From contig NC_052488.1 in NCBI RefSeq assembly GCF_009730915.1, positions 17,788,305 to 17,852,304 of the forward strand: a stretch of DNA of 64,000 nucleotides. The letters are read 5' to 3'. Of this stretch, positions 10,657 to 23,407 are shown piece by piece. The notes below the pieces were generated by a model, which had not been told where the DNA came from, searched no databases, and worked only from the letters and a program-made list of their open reading frames with translations. Numbering within the stretch: the first letter of the stretch is position 1; every line of letters begins with the position of its first letter. A program made the position numbers and the translations under genes. Source of the stretch: Dioscorea cayenensis subsp. rotundata. Its lineage: Eukaryota > Streptophyta > Magnoliopsida > Dioscoreales > Dioscoreaceae.

Positions 10657-11045
10657 TACCGGCGTTTTTTTGAATGGTTCGCGGCGTTTTAAAACGCCGC
10701 CCTATATGAAACCGGCGTTTCTAAAAAACAGCGGTAAAATCGCCGAAAATTCCAACATCGGTAAAGGGCCGGCGTTTTCAATAAAAACGCCGGCTGTTCA
10801 CCGGCGTTTACATTTTAAACGCCGGCAAAAGTCCCATGGTCCAAACAACCACATCTGAATCTTCCCGGCGTTTAAAATAAAATGCCGCGCAAATCGACGG
10901 TAACGTTCTCAATGATAGCGGCGTTTATTCTTCAAACGCCGGTAAAGGTCAAATAATTACAATGCCATAGGTGAATCTTCACCGGCGCTTGTATGGAAAA
11001 TGCCGCGCCTACACTTCATAATACCGGCGTTTATTCGGCGCCGGG
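10657..11045. repeat. Left subterminal repeat array of the CACTA element
   Basis: About a dozen copies of GGCGTTT or its complement AAACGCC lie within 390 bp, often paired as short hairpins (CCGGCGTTT then AAACGCCGG with a 10-20 base loop). In En/Spm such motifs bind the element's own TnpA-type protein. Confidence 0.85.
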
Positions 11046-11646
11046 AAATGCACACAAAACCTGTATTTTTTTTTGGTATTTTGACATCCAGTTAATAAAT
11101 TAAAACCACTTAAACCTATTGTTAAACATACAACCATTGCAACAATTACACATACAACAATATAATCATTTTGAATAACCTGCGATCTCCATTCAACAAT
11201 TTTAAAATTCAAACAATCATTGCAAATATGTTTCCAAGGTTTGTTACACCATAATTACTAGACATGCAACAACATTATCAAAAAACACAAACTCAGTTTA
11301 CAAACTGGTTTTGACTAGTTGCACACATGTCAACTTAAATTCAAACAACAAAACATAACATCCGTTCGACAAACAACCAAACTAATAACTAATTGTCAAT
11401 GTTGGTAAGTTGCCTCCGCCATGTGGGCTAGCTCCATAAAAATTGTCCTACATTTAATTTAGCTTATGAAGAAATAGCAATAAATAGAAACTTTCTTAAA
11501 TACTTTTTCAATACCTAAATGATCCTCAACATGAGCCTCTCGTATTAGTTTCTAGTGTAGTCGCTCCAACATATTGGTTCTGTAAAAAATTTTATATAAA
11601 CACAAAGTACAAATAATTATATAAATTATTAATATTCCCATTATAC
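11046..11646. other. CACTA internal non-coding DNA downstream of Transposase_24
   Basis: Between the left subterminal array and the end of the Transposase_24 gene lies AT-rich DNA without a recognisable gene. It probably includes the 3' untranslated region of that gene. Confidence 0.4.
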
Positions 11647-13517
11647 CTGAGACTGCGAAGTCGATGCACCTATATTAGGAAGAGGGATTTCTTTCCCAGG
11701 AAATTGATCTTGTAGAAAACTAACAAGGGCGCTGTAATGAGCACGTTCTTGGGCACGTTCATGTTCCAGCTATTGGACCCTTTGCACTAAATCTTGGTTG
11801 ACTTGCCCATCACCCTGCCTTATTTCCTTGCATGTACATGTAGACACCCGGCTAATAGATGAACCGTAGTACGTTTTAGGAGTTGGGCCTAACCCAAGCC
11901 CTCTAACTCGGCCATGCATTTCTTTTCCTATGACTTGTGTCAAGATTTCAGCTTCAACCATCTGTGCATCGTCATTTGTGCCTTCATGTTCACCTAACAA
12001 TTCATTTGCTTGTTCCTACATCAATTGATGACGAAGTTATTGGACATTAAGTATTCACACTTTCAACTAAATTATCATACAATACATATGCAAACAAAAA
12101 TGTATTCTTACCAAAATTTTCTCCGTTTCTACATTCAAGTGGGATCCATTTTCCTTTGTGTCTGTCGCTTTGAAAAATTCAAAATGTCCAACTTTTCCCC
12201 CTTTTAGAAGCTCCTGCAAGTAAACAAAGTAGTAGGGTCATGCTAGTTCATATGGATGATCCTTTAGCTTTTTTTCAAATGTATGCATATGTATGTCCAA
12301 TAATACTAAAATAATAATAAATCCTATGAAATTAAAAATAATAACAATTAGTAACTGTAGATTTTATGATTAGTTGCGTACCATTTCTTTTTCCTTCCTT
12401 GCAAAACTCTTTGATGCCGACGTATGTGTGTGTTTTTGTTGCTTTCGACATGCGAGACAAATTTTTTCAGCCTCCTATATACGACATGTAGTAAGAAGTA
12501 AGTAGAATGTTATTTATAAGTAACATAAACCAACATTTATTCTAACCTCCCTTTTCCTTGAATACCAAAAGTCCACCAACTCCTCCCACTGCCAACGAAC
12601 CGTCCCGTCAGGGTGGTTGTCTTTGTTTGCTTGTGGTCCAGCCTCTCTTTTAAAGTAGCGTTTCTTCAAGTCATGCTTGTAATCACGTCACTTTTTCCCC
12701 AGAGATTTCAGTACAAACTCCCTTGAACTTTTGAGAATGAATCATAACTATCCATGAATAACACTTAAATTATCAAGTTCTTGATACAATTTCATTTTCA
12801 AAAGGATGATGTTGTCATTAAAACAAAATTCTTAAGGTTACATAGTGCACCGCTCACCTCAACAAACTTTAGTAGTTCCTCCTTCAACGTCTTTGGCACT
12901 TTACGCAAATTTTCATAATGAAGGCCAACCCGCTGACCACATTGAGCAAGCATCCCTAAAAACCCAGATAGTAATTGAACCTCAGGGCCAATTGGTTGCC
13001 CTAGTTCGTTGCTGCTCACCAAAATTTTCTCATTAGGAGGTAAGGAGTACAACTCCTTCAAAGTAGTAGGCCTTCTTCTCACTCGCTTTCCAACGTTGTT
13101 AACTACAACAAATGACATGAGAAAGTTAAAAATAATAAATTAAAGGATCAGACATATTTGCTACCTAATGCAAAATTTAAAACCATGGCATTCATTTTAA
13201 TGAAATGTGTTGGAAGATCATAACGTACCTGTAACCAAATTAAGATCTTCATGATCCGCACAAGCTTCATTATCATTTGAATCATCAGATGATTAAGATG
13301 ATGTAGAAATAGAACATTCGGGCTGAACATTTGCTACTTGTGTGGCCCTATCAGATTTGGTAGCATTGCCTATTGAAGCATTCACACAGACACCATCTCC
13401 AGAACCATCATTCGTGGAGCCTTCAGATCGCACAACTTTCATGCGTTTCAAATTTGCTCTCGGTATTCTCAACCTATTCAATAATGAGATAAAAAAGACA
13501 AGACAATTCAATATCAA
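11647..13517 (-). pseudogene. Transposase_24 (Ptta/En/Spm) accessory gene of the CACTA element
   Basis: Minus-strand exons are recognisable in order. 13118-12798 has RRRPTTLKELYSLPPNEK and LGQPIGPEVQLLSGFLG. About 12690-12550 has a WQWEELVDFWYSRKR block. About 12475-12383 has SASKSFARKEKE. About 12215-12110 has HFEFFKATDTKENGS. 12000-11647 has IGKEMHGRVRGLGLGPTPK followed by a coiled-coil tail. This order matches the plant transposase family PF03004, the second gene of many plant CACTA elements, thought to serve as the DNA-binding partner like TnpA. A TAG at 11770-11772 stops the last exon before its coiled coil (QLEHERAQ follows in frame), so CAG to TAG is likely. Exon borders are approximate. 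Confidence 0.8.
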
Positions 13518-14811
13518 ATTCTACTAAAACAAATATATATATTTTAAATATATATATATTCCTTGATATCAAGTTTTGGTTTGCATGAGAAAGCTCTACA
13601 ACACCGAAACCTTTTTATCATTTCAAGAATCAACCTATTGTGGTTTGATCCTCTAGGAACAATTCAAAATTTAAATCTCTGCATAAAATTATCTGTTATT
13701 TTATTTGCACTTTTCAAATTCATTCATGTTTCATAGTTTCAATAAATATCAGGAATGACTCATAGGATGAGAGACCAAAATTCAGTAACAAACATGCCCC
13801 TTTGATACACACTAGTTTGTTTTCACCTAGTCATGTTGTAAACAAAATAAGTAAACAAGCTCTAGATGTATATATCCATATCATCATCATTAGTTAATTT
13901 GATAGTTTTCTGTTATGTGTGATGAGTTAGTTTCACATTTGAAGAAATACTAGAATGATTCATCCATCAAACTAGGTACAACCAAAATGCAGGACAGTGT
14001 GAGCAAAAGATTGAGACATTCATGATATGATTAGTCCTGCATACATACACTGAGGCAGAGAACAAAACCACTCAAATCTTTAGTAATATCAAATCTTTAG
14101 TAATATTATCAATTTAACAGTAAGTTCCGACAAACAATTATAAAATGCACAAATTTAATTTTAAAATTACTAAAAGTTTAAAAAATGGCACATAATTTCT
14201 TTGCCGAGCTAGAACAAGCCCGGAGCATTAAAATTCTGATGTTTTGCTTTTTGCTTGATTTTATGCAGCTGCCGAAGTTAAAAAATCTGTTGTCAGATAA
14301 AGAACTGTAAGGATCATTCTTGAACTATATTCTTCTTAGCTTCTTTCATTATCTCAGGAGGTCATTTCAAATAGATTGTGGTATATTTGGTTAATTGGTT
14401 GCCAATCCAAATAATTCATACTCTGTTGTGGAAAAAGTTGGTAAACCATTGGTCTTTATTTTGTTATCTTTGATTGACAGAATGAAAAACAACCAATATC
14501 TTGAGTGCTTGGCATACATTCAAGTTAACAAATAAATTCAAACGATTTAGTAGTGAAGATGACCGGTGTCTTCGAGAAATTTAATGTCACGGACAGTGAC
14601 AATGGATCTATAGAGAAGAAATGATCTATATTAGTGAACTGTCAATACATGATTTTATCATGGTCTTAAAACTAAGAAGAAAAAACATCCAAATTTTAGA
14701 TAATGATTTTATCTGCTAATCTTTTGTTTCAAATGATACATAGCTTATTAATTTTTTGTGACAGTCTATTAAAAAATAACCATACACCTAGGGAAAAGAA
14801 TAAAACCCTAG
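13518..14811. other. CACTA internal non-coding DNA
   Basis: AT-rich sequence upstream of the Transposase_24 gene. I see no coding similarity or repeat family here; promoter and leader of the minus-strand gene are expected in this stretch. Confidence 0.4.
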
Positions 14812-15207
14812 GGGGCCGTTTGGTTCACGGTAATGTAGAAAGATTACCACGTGTTACGTGGTAATCTAAAAATATTACCACGTTTGGCATTGCACAAGTA
14901 GTAATCTGGATGGTAATATCACATTACCAACTTATAAATATTACCAAGAAAGTGGTAATCCCATTACCACCAAATTTGGTGTCTATCTTGGATTACCGTG
15001 GTAATCTTATAACTTTGTATATTTTAACAAATAGATTACCATGGCAACCAAACACGGTAATGAATTATTCCCGGTAATAAGAGTTCCCAACCAAACATGG
15101 TTATATTAAATTACCACAATATTCCCAACTATATAACATTCCCACTCATATTACCATGGTAATCTCGTTACGTGGTAATATGTCATTACCATGAACCAAA
15201 CGGCCCC
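14812..15207. mobile_element. MITE, 396 bp, TSD TAG, nested in the CACTA element
   Basis: The ends are perfect-looking inverted repeats, GGGGCCGTTTGGTTCA on the left and its complement on the right. They continue into GGTAATG/CATTACC and many internal ATTACC/GGTAAT copies. TAG flanks both ends. A three-base duplication with a GGGGCCGTTTGG terminus suggests the Tourist (PIF/Harbinger) group, although the usual duplication there is TTA or TAA. No coding capacity. Confidence 0.85.
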
Positions 15208-15579
15208 TAGAGGTATTTTAGTTATGCCAATCTTCATGTCTATGGCCTTTTTTTTTTGACAAATAATCTGGAAGTCCATGTATTTGGTGGCACCAGGAGA
15301 TATACAAGTAAACACCCACTTTTTAAATGGGTCATAAAAGCAAAACCCCTTTATTTTTTTAGCCACTTAAAAAATAAATAACTAAACAAATGAAAGAAGA
15401 ATGGAAGGAAGACCAATCACCAAAGGGAAGTTGGTGTTCATCCAATGCTTGTGTTTCCTTCATTTGAAATTTTGAATACTCTGTGAATTTATTCTTAAGC
15501 TTGAATATTCGGAATTGATGATTGAGAATTTATCCATGGAACAAATATTCTAAACTGGTAAAAAGAAAACTCCTTACTA

Positions 15580-15666
15580 GCAAATGTCAGACAACACTAT
15601 AGAACCACATAGATATGCAAAATATACTATTGCTCTTAACATTGACACTTCCTACTGCTCCTGTGA
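15580..15666 (+). repeat. Direct repeat, left copy, flanking captured gene fragment
   Basis: It starts GCAAATGTCAGACAAC and ends TACTGCTCCTGTGA. It is nearly identical to 16182-16278, which has a 10-12 bp internal duplication of ACCACATAG. The host gene fragment begins immediately after it. Confidence 0.9.
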
Positions 15667-15986
15667 AATCAGCTGCCACCTTTGTGGATCAAGATTTCAC
15701 ATTTGCTATAGTTGTTGGAGAAGTTGCGTGTGCTGAATTCTTGGGGGACAGATCAAATCTTGATATTCCTCTAAATGGTGCTAGTACTATTAGTCTGGTG
15801 GCTAGCAGGGTTTCTACATTAGTTATTTTGATATCTGGAAGGCAAGTGGCATTACTGATGTTTTGTTTGGAGATCATGAATTTGAAGGTTTGCTGCCAGT
15901 TACATGATTCAAAATAGTTGCTCAGTTGCCACTGAATGCTGGAAATAACTTGTATGACCCTTTATTTCCACTTGGATTGGGTTGAA
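15667..15986 (+). pseudogene. Captured fragment of a plant GH3 beta-glucan exohydrolase gene
   Basis: Plus-strand translation gives VGEVACAEFLGDRSNL, then IPLNGASTISLV and LVILISGR. After a frame change near 15845 it gives SGITDVLFGDHEFEGLLPVT and LPLNAGNNLYDPLFPLG. These blocks and their order match the C-terminal domain of plant family-3 glycoside hydrolases (cell-wall beta-D-glucan exohydrolases). About 25 residues between ISGR and the next block are missing, and TGA replaces the Trp expected after LLPVT, so it cannot make an enzyme. It lies on the strand opposite to both transposon genes and between two long direct repeats, which points to capture by the CACTA element rather than a resident gene. 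Confidence 0.75.
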
Positions 15987-16181
15987 GATGGGGCTGGACT
16001 TACAAATAGAAGATTAATCTTTAATTTTTGGTTCTAGTACTAATAATTTGATCAGGCTATCATATTTTTTTTTAAAAAAAAAAAAAAATTGTAGGTGCCA
16101 TGCTTGTGGTGTATGTTTGTTGTTTAGTTATTAAAATTAAAACATTGTTTCATAGCACACTCCTACTTTAAAAAAGCCATT

Positions 16182-16278
16182 GCAAATGTCAGACAACACT
16201 ATATAACCACATAGAACCACATAGATATGCAAAATATACTATTGCTCTTAACATTGACACTTCCTACTGCTCCTGTGA
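16182..16278 (+). repeat. Direct repeat, right copy
   Basis: Second copy of the 15580-15666 sequence, ending at the same TCCTGTGA. The sequence right of it differs from the gene fragment that follows the left copy. Confidence 0.9.
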
Positions 16279-17258
16279 CTACTACAAACAAAAGCATTTC
16301 AAAGATACTCTTGCTATACTGTCTTTCGTACAATCGAACATCATATGAAACCTAAACGTCTTTTCATTCTCCCTCTGGTTACCCTCAAGATCAAAAGAAT
16401 AAATAGATTTTTCCTGCCTAATAAAAAACACAAGAGGATATTTGTCACTATAGAGTATAGATACCTTCACATCACAATCTCTCTGATTTCTTTTCATGTT
16501 CAGTGGATCATTAGGATTCATTCTCAAGCCACAGGAGTGCATAAATCCTTCTCAACCAGCTGGACTCTGGGGCAAAAGCCCCATATCACTCTCCACCAAT
16601 CAACTTCCATTTGTACATACAAAATAGAGTGTGGATAAAACCTGGAAGTTTTTGTGGCCACAATAATTGGATATAAAACAACAACTCAAGCACAAAGACT
16701 CCTAACAACAGTAACATGTTCTCCTATACTTAATGCGCTGGATATTTGCACATCCTTATCATCAGACAGCTTAGCAAGTGTTTTTGCAGATTTAAGTCAA
16801 TTCTTGCATGAAATCGCAAAAGCTAGATCACAACAATCAGTTTGTCTGCTGATATAATTTGTACATGTAGAGAAGGAACCAGGTGTTTATGATAATATGT
16901 GAAAGAGATCAGAATCATAAAAGATTGTGTTTGAAGCTACCTACCTACACAAACTGATTGTTGGGAAATTAAGTCAGCAGTGTTTTCTGTGACTTTTTTG
17001 CTTGTTGCAACCTCATAAACCAACAAGACCTGGATTCAGACAATCAAACAAAGAGGAGACACGTTAGAAATGGCAAAAATATATTCTTAGAGAAACAATA
17101 ATGATGTTAAATTAGGAAAAAGAAAAACATCTAAGAGGAGTTCTTGTATTCAAAAAATAATAATAAAAGTCATCATACCTGCATGATAAGTTGCAACTTG
17201 CCAATTTTGACTTAACAATAAACCTTATCATGTATTACTTCTCCTAACAATATATATA
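16279..17258. other. CACTA interior, possible further captured sequence
   Basis: This part has less biased composition than the surrounding DNA and several short open stretches on the minus strand (for example 16542-16282, with SILYSDKYPLVFF and IYSFDLEGN). That suggests another gene piece, but I do not recognise a family. It ends at the gypsy insertion site. Confidence 0.3.
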
Positions 17259-19866
17259 TGTCACGCCCCGAACCTGGAGCATTGACAAACGGCCGCGTAC
17301 CTACAAGATCGTGACCAAGTAGGCACGCAAGGCGTCAAAACCTGTCTCACACTAGATAAACAACCTCTAACAAAGACATTAACTTTGAAGACAACATAGA
17401 GGCACAATGCCCGAAATATGATAAAAACAAATAACAACTGTCTCATATGACATTAAACATAAGACAAAAGTTCTAAGTCTATAACAAAGGAAGATTATTA
17501 ACTTGAAATATAACTAGGTAGCGACTTGCTCAACGACCCCGCTAAGCTGTCCACCACCCAACCCTACTCCTGATCTGAAAGAGAGAGATAACAACTTAAT
17601 GAGCTTGAGAGCCCAGTAAGCAACCACTAAAAATATCGGGATCATAAAAAATGTTCAATAATTTCTAAAAGTATATATAATGTAACAAAGGGGAATAAAC
17701 AACAAAGTGAAATTCAGAAATCGAAAATAAATCATATCAGATTTCCTTTATCAAAATAACAAGTATATATGTCCCCCAACAACTAATGCCAAAACAAAAT
17801 ATCATAACTCATTTATTTAAACTCGGTGACCCGAGTCAGATTTCAGAACTCATAGGTTTACCCTCGGTGACCCGAGCCAGAATATCAGAAGCTGTTATTC
17901 TTCACCGACGGAACGGTGCGAAACTATAGTTTCTATGTCAGATGTACGTGTAGACACGGTCAGTGTTTAACCCCCAGTGACAGGGTTATTGCATTGTTAA
18001 TTGGGGACTACGAGTTTCTATAACAAAAATATGTCGGTATGTCCAAAATTATTGTCCACACAAAAATACTGAAATTCGATGATCCCGTTTTCTAAGGAAA
18101 ATAATTCCAATTATTTTAAAATAAGATAATGCTAATGTCTCACCTCAATATTTAGAAATTTAATCAATTATGCGACAACAATAATTAATACTTAACAAGT
18201 ATATTAAAATAATCCACTAATTTCTATAATAGAAGAAAATATGGTAATTGGAGTTTCTGAGAAAAGATTTAAATAAATAAATAAATAATCCTAAATGCTC
18301 ACATAAATCAGATATGTGATTGTAAATCTGAAATAAAAACAAATAAATAAATAAATAACAGTAAACCTTTTCACACATGCTCACGAAAGTCAGAAGAATA
18401 AGCAGTCAAAACTTTAATATATATTGAATAAAATTTAATTGAATGAATAACAGTAATGATAATACACCATTACCAAAAATAAATAAGTGAACAAATCAAA
18501 ATGACAATTTATCAAAATAAAAAAAAAATGACGTACTGATATTTATATGTGGTATACTTACTTGAAAAAAATCCCCAAGCTATATAATCCACTTAACACT
18601 AAAATCAGAACTCGTGCAAATTCCCTAAACATAAACATTACAGTTTGACTTAGATTCCAAAGCTTAATTAAAAACAATAACCATTAACCAAATCAAGCTG
18701 GCTACTTAGATACTAAATCCGACACACACCATGCACTTAATCTTGGACAACTAAAGACAATAATGCCGTGAGTTGAAAGACACAAATGCAGAACACAACA
18801 ATATGATTAGAACACAAGATTATCATCAAGCGGATAAAGGCCATCGATATCGACCCCTACAATCATCATTCATAACTAAAAAAATTAAATATTCACAAGA
18901 AAGTGTTTGGGACGTTGATGGGATAGATGTCTCATCAATATACTAATATTGTGAAGTTTAAGGTTGGAAAAAGTCGGTGGTGTATGGTTATGGAATTAGG
19001 ATAGTGGTTTAAAAGTCCGAATTAAAAATCATCTTGTAGAACTACAATAATGGAGCTAACCAAATTTTTGACAAAAACTTATACAAATCACAATAAAAAG
19101 CATCAATAAAAAAATGCTTTCGAACTAATGCATTTTTTTCATTAATATTAATATCATTATCTTTAGAATTTATTATTAAATTATTTATTAAATAATTAAT
19201 TCTTGTACAAAAAGGTCGGGTAAGGTAACCCATGATATTTGGTTAGGATTTAGATTAATCGCACAGCTAAAACATAGATTATCAAAAATAAAATAAATAA
19301 AAAATAAAAAAATAATAATTACACCATAATTGGCTAAAAGGCTAATTCATGCTTGGACTATAAATCTGATGGTTTTCATAAGAATCACAAAGAATAAATA
19401 TATTCAATTAAAGAAAACTATGTACCGACATAGACAACTAAAAAAAACCTCAATTTCTAAATAGACAACTCTTTAATCTAAACAATAAACAATATCAAAA
19501 CAAGATCTAAAAGAGGATAGAGACGATTCTACACTCGGTAAAAGATCCAATGAAGGGAATGCTTACCTCACAACGATGACAACACAACCCTTGACGAAGA
19601 GACCTATCTCCGTCCTCGCCGCCGGCACCACACACCAAAAAGAAAAAGAGAAGAGGAAAGAGGCAAGATCTCTCCCTCTTTCTTGGTCCAAACGAAAATC
19701 TAAATCGGGAGAAACAAGAGGTGGCGGCTAGGGTTTGAAAACCCTAATAAAATATAAAGATTAAGAAAAATAAAATTTAATAAAAAGGAAGGTTTCTATT
19801 CCTCTTCCGTAACAGCCATGCATGCAAAAATTAAATGAATTAAATTAAACACGTGTGGGGCCCACA
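17259..19866 (-). repeat. 3' LTR of the gypsy element
   Basis: 2,608 bp, with TG..CA ends. Since the genes run on the minus strand, this plus-left copy is the 3' LTR. It contains AAAT-type short tandem runs near 18270 and 18340 and a GAGTCACCGAG-type repeated motif near 17825 and 17865. Confidence 0.95.
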
Positions 19867-19890
19867 ACTCCTCCCTCCTAAAAAAAAGTT
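19867..19890 (-). other. Polypurine tract of the gypsy element
   Basis: On the minus strand the sequence directly before the 3' LTR reads AGGAGGGAGGAGT, a purine run in the position required for plus-strand DNA priming. Confidence 0.8.
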
Positions 19891-19913
19891 TAGTACTCTA
19901 AACTCTTACCTGA

Positions 19914-21416
19914 TCAGATAAAAAGATACGGGTACCTCTCTCTCATCTCTGACTCTAACTCCCATGTCGCTTCACGCTCTGAATGATTGCTGCACTGAAC
20001 CTTTACATAAGGAATGGTCCGTCTTCTTAAAGCTTGCTCTTTGAAGTCCACAATCTTCACAGGATGCTCCTCATATGTCATATCATTGTTGAGTTCAAAG
20101 TCTGAGAACTGTATTACATGATCAGGATTTGTGATGAACTTCTTCAACATAGAAACGTGGAACACATTATGCACACAGGAAAGAGCTGGCGGTAGTGCAA
20201 GCCGGTATGCCACTTTACCAATGCGCTCTAAAATCTCAAATGGGCCAATAAATCGAGGACTGAGCTTCCTTCTAACGCCGAAACGAATTACTCCCTTGGT
20301 TGGAGCGACCCTCAAGAACACATGATCCCCCACTTCAAATTCTAAACTCCTTCTCCTGTTATCAGCATAACTCTTCTGTCTACTCTGAGCCGCTCGCAAA
20401 CGATCTCTGATCAATCGAACTTTCTCCACTGTCATTTGTACAATCTCTGGCCCTAACAATCTTCTCTCTCCCATGTCATCCCAGCAAATAGGTGATCTGC
20501 ATCTCCTGCCATATAGTGCCTCATAAGGAGCCATCTGGATGCTTGCCTGATAGCTATTGTTATAAGCAAACTCAATCAAAGGCAAGTGTCGATCCCATGA
20601 ACCCCCAAAATCTAGCATACAAGCCCGAAGCATATCCTCCAAGATCTGATTTGTCCTCTCAGACTGCCCATCTGTTTGCGGGTGAAAAGTTGTGCTGAAA
20701 GTCAACTTAGTTCCCAAAGCCTTATGCAAACTTTTCCAAAAGTGTGCCACGAACCTGGTGTCCCGATCTGACACGATTGACACTGGAACACCATGCAGCC
20801 TCACAATTTGGTCAATGTACATCTCTGCTAGCTTCTCCAAAGACATGCTAGTCTTCACAGCCAAGAAATGTGCGGACTTAGTTAATCTGTCAACCACTAC
20901 CCACACAGTGTCAGTACCCTTGTGGGTTCTAGGAAAACCAGACACAAAATCCATCGCAATATTCTCCCACTTCCACTATGGGATTGGAAGTGGTTGAAGA
21001 AGTCCCGCTGGTCTCTGATGCTCCACCTTAACCTGCTGACAGGTTAAACACTGTGCCATAAACTGGGCAATCTCCCGTTTCATGTTATTCCACCAGAAAG
21101 TACTATTTAGATCCTTGTACATTTTAGTGCTGCCAGGGTGAACTGAATAGCTGGTGTAGTGAGCTTCTTCCATGATTTCCTTCTTTAACTCTGAGTCATT
21201 TGGAACACAGATCCGATATCCAAACCTCACTGAACCATCCTGGTGGATCCAAAACTGAACTTGAGTGCCAGCTTCTATCTCCTGACGAATCTTCTGGAAA
21301 TAGCTGTTTTCCGCTTGTGCTTCTTTAATTCTCTCCAAGAGCATAGGCCGCACCACTAAACTCGCCAAATAACCACCTGCACCTTGTAAAATCACATGTA
21401 GCTCCATTCTTCTCAT
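19914..21416 (-). pseudogene. Gypsy integrase with chromodomain-like tail
   Basis: Starting at 21416 the frame shows the zinc-binding HHCC domain (HYTSYSVHPG then CLTCQQVK). It then shows the catalytic core with VVVDRLTKSAHF, VSDRDTRF and QSERTNQILEDM, so the D, D and E residues are present. A GPF/Y-type block (FIGPFEILERIGKVAYRLAL) follows, and then a C-terminal module with ATWELESEM, as in chromovirus chromodomains. A TAG at 20976-20978 lies between the zinc domain and the core (after LQPLPIP). A further TGA at 21432 separates it from RNase H. Both are in the same frame as the rest of pol. Confidence 0.92.
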
Positions 21417-21431
21417 ATCCTCCAGGAGTGG

Positions 21432-23336
21432 TCATTGGGATGTAATCAATGCAGCTACACTGCTAGAAGACTTCCTGCTTAGTGCATCAGCCACTACATT
21501 TGCCTTTCCAGGATGATAACTGATAGTCAGATCATAATCCTTTAGCAACTCCAGCCATCTCCTTTGTCTCATGTTCAGCTCTTTCTGGGTGAAAATGTAT
21601 TTAAGGCTCTTGTGATCTATAAACACCTCACAAGCCTCTCCATACAAATAATGCCTCCAAATCTTCAGAGCGAAGATCACTGCTGCTAACTCCAAGTCAT
21701 GAGTAGGATAGTTCACCTCAAATGGCTTCAACTTCCTAGATACATAAGCCACCACATGACCATTCTGCATCAATACACACCTAAGACCGGTTTTACAAGC
21801 ATTACTGTAAATAGTAAACCCTTCACCAGGAGACGGAAGTGTGAGAATAGGTGCGGACACCAACCGATGCTTCAACTCTTGGAAACTCTGCTCGCACTGA
21901 TCAGACCACTGAAATTTTGTTTCTTTCCTGGTAAGCTTTGTTAATGGTGCTGCTAAGACTGAGAACCCTTCCACAAACCTCCTGTAGTAACCAGCTAACC
22001 CCAAAAAGCTACGAACCTCTGTCACACTAGTTGGCCTCTTCCATTCAATAATTGACTCAACCTTCTTAGGATCAACAGAAATCCCATCCTTGGTTATCAC
22101 ATGACTAAGGAAAGCTACCCTGTCCAGCCAGATCTCACACTTAGAGAATTTTGCAAACAATTTCCTCTCTCTCAACATGCCCAGTACAATCCTCAAGTGT
22201 TCTTCATGTTCTTCCCGGCTCTTCGAATACAACAGAATATCATCAATAAACACCACGACGAACCTATCCAAGAAAGGCTGGAAGGTCTGATTCATCAAAT
22301 CCATAAAAGTCGCAGGGGCATTCGTCAACCCGAAAGGCATCACAAGGAACTCATAATACCCATAACGAGTGCGAAATGCGGATTTGGACACATCTTCCGT
22401 CTTAATCTTCAACTGGTGGTATCCAGATCGAAGATCAATCTTCGAAAATATCTGTGAACCTTGTAACTGGTCAAAAAGATCATCTATCCGTGGTAGTGGA
22501 TACCGGTTCTTCACTGTCACCTTGTTCAGCTCCCGATAATCTATACACAACCGCAAACTACCATCCTTCTTCTTAACAAACAACACCGGAGCACCCCACG
22601 GAGAAACACTAGGACGTATGAATCCCTTCTCCAGCAATTCCTCAAGTTGCTTCTTTAACTCCTTCAGTTCTGCAGGTGCCGTCCTGTAAGGAGCCTTCGA
22701 TATGTGGTTCGTTCCCGGAACTAAATCAATAGCAAATTCAACTTCTCTATCAGGAGGCAAGCCAGGAAGATCTTCGGGGAAAACATCAGAAAACTCCCTC
22801 ACCACTGGAATATCCTCTAACACTGGCCCTTCTGTTTTATCTTCCATCACTGTTGCAAGAAATCCCGAGCACCCACCCAAAAGTAATTTCCGAGCCTGTA
22901 AGGCAGAAATTACATGAGGCGGTGATGCAGAATCATTCCCTAGAAAGGTGAACTCTGCTTCTCCAGGGATTTTAAAAACTACACTTTTTGCATAACAATC
23001 GACTATGGCATGGAATTTAGATAAAAAGTCCATTCCTAAGATAACATCATAGTCAGTCATGCTCATAACATGCAAGTGAGCTAACAACTCATGACCGGCA
23101 ACCATAATGGGGCAATCTTTGCATGCTCTATTAAGCACAACATCAACTCCCAAAGGGGTTGCAACACACAAATCATAATCCACAGCTATAACAGGCAGGG
23201 CATGCTTACGAATAAAAACAGACGAGATAAATGAATGAGTAGCTCCAGAATCAAATAATACGCAAGCATATGCAGAGTAAACCGCTAATGTACCTGATAC
23301 CACTGCATTAGAGGCGTGTGCATCCTCGTGAGTCAT
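21432..23336 (-). pseudogene. Gypsy protease, reverse transcriptase and RNase H
   Basis: Protease motif [12 protein letters not shown] is near the start. Reverse transcriptase follows with [27 protein letters not shown] and the active site [13 protein letters not shown] (catalytic Asp pair intact). RNase H contains [11 protein letters not shown], where family members have Asp in place of the Asn, so the first catalytic Asp of RNase H is lost. The remaining part ([28 protein letters not shown]) is normal. The frame is in register with gag upstream and integrase downstream. The TGA at its end (21432-21434) lies where CGA would give the usual Arg. Confidence 0.93.
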
Positions 23337-23407
23337 TGCATAAACACGCCCCTGGGTCTTTGGCCTTCCTATTTTCTGCTGAGTTGAGGAAGTCGGTTGC
23401 TCACTAG

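Noticed and set aside
15151..15366. 71-codon minus-strand frame
   Set aside because: Overlaps the MITE end and shows no protein similarity.
17259..19866. Possible independent solo LTR
   Set aside because: It pairs with 24792-27394, and ATATA flanks the full element, so it is the 3' LTR of a complete copy.
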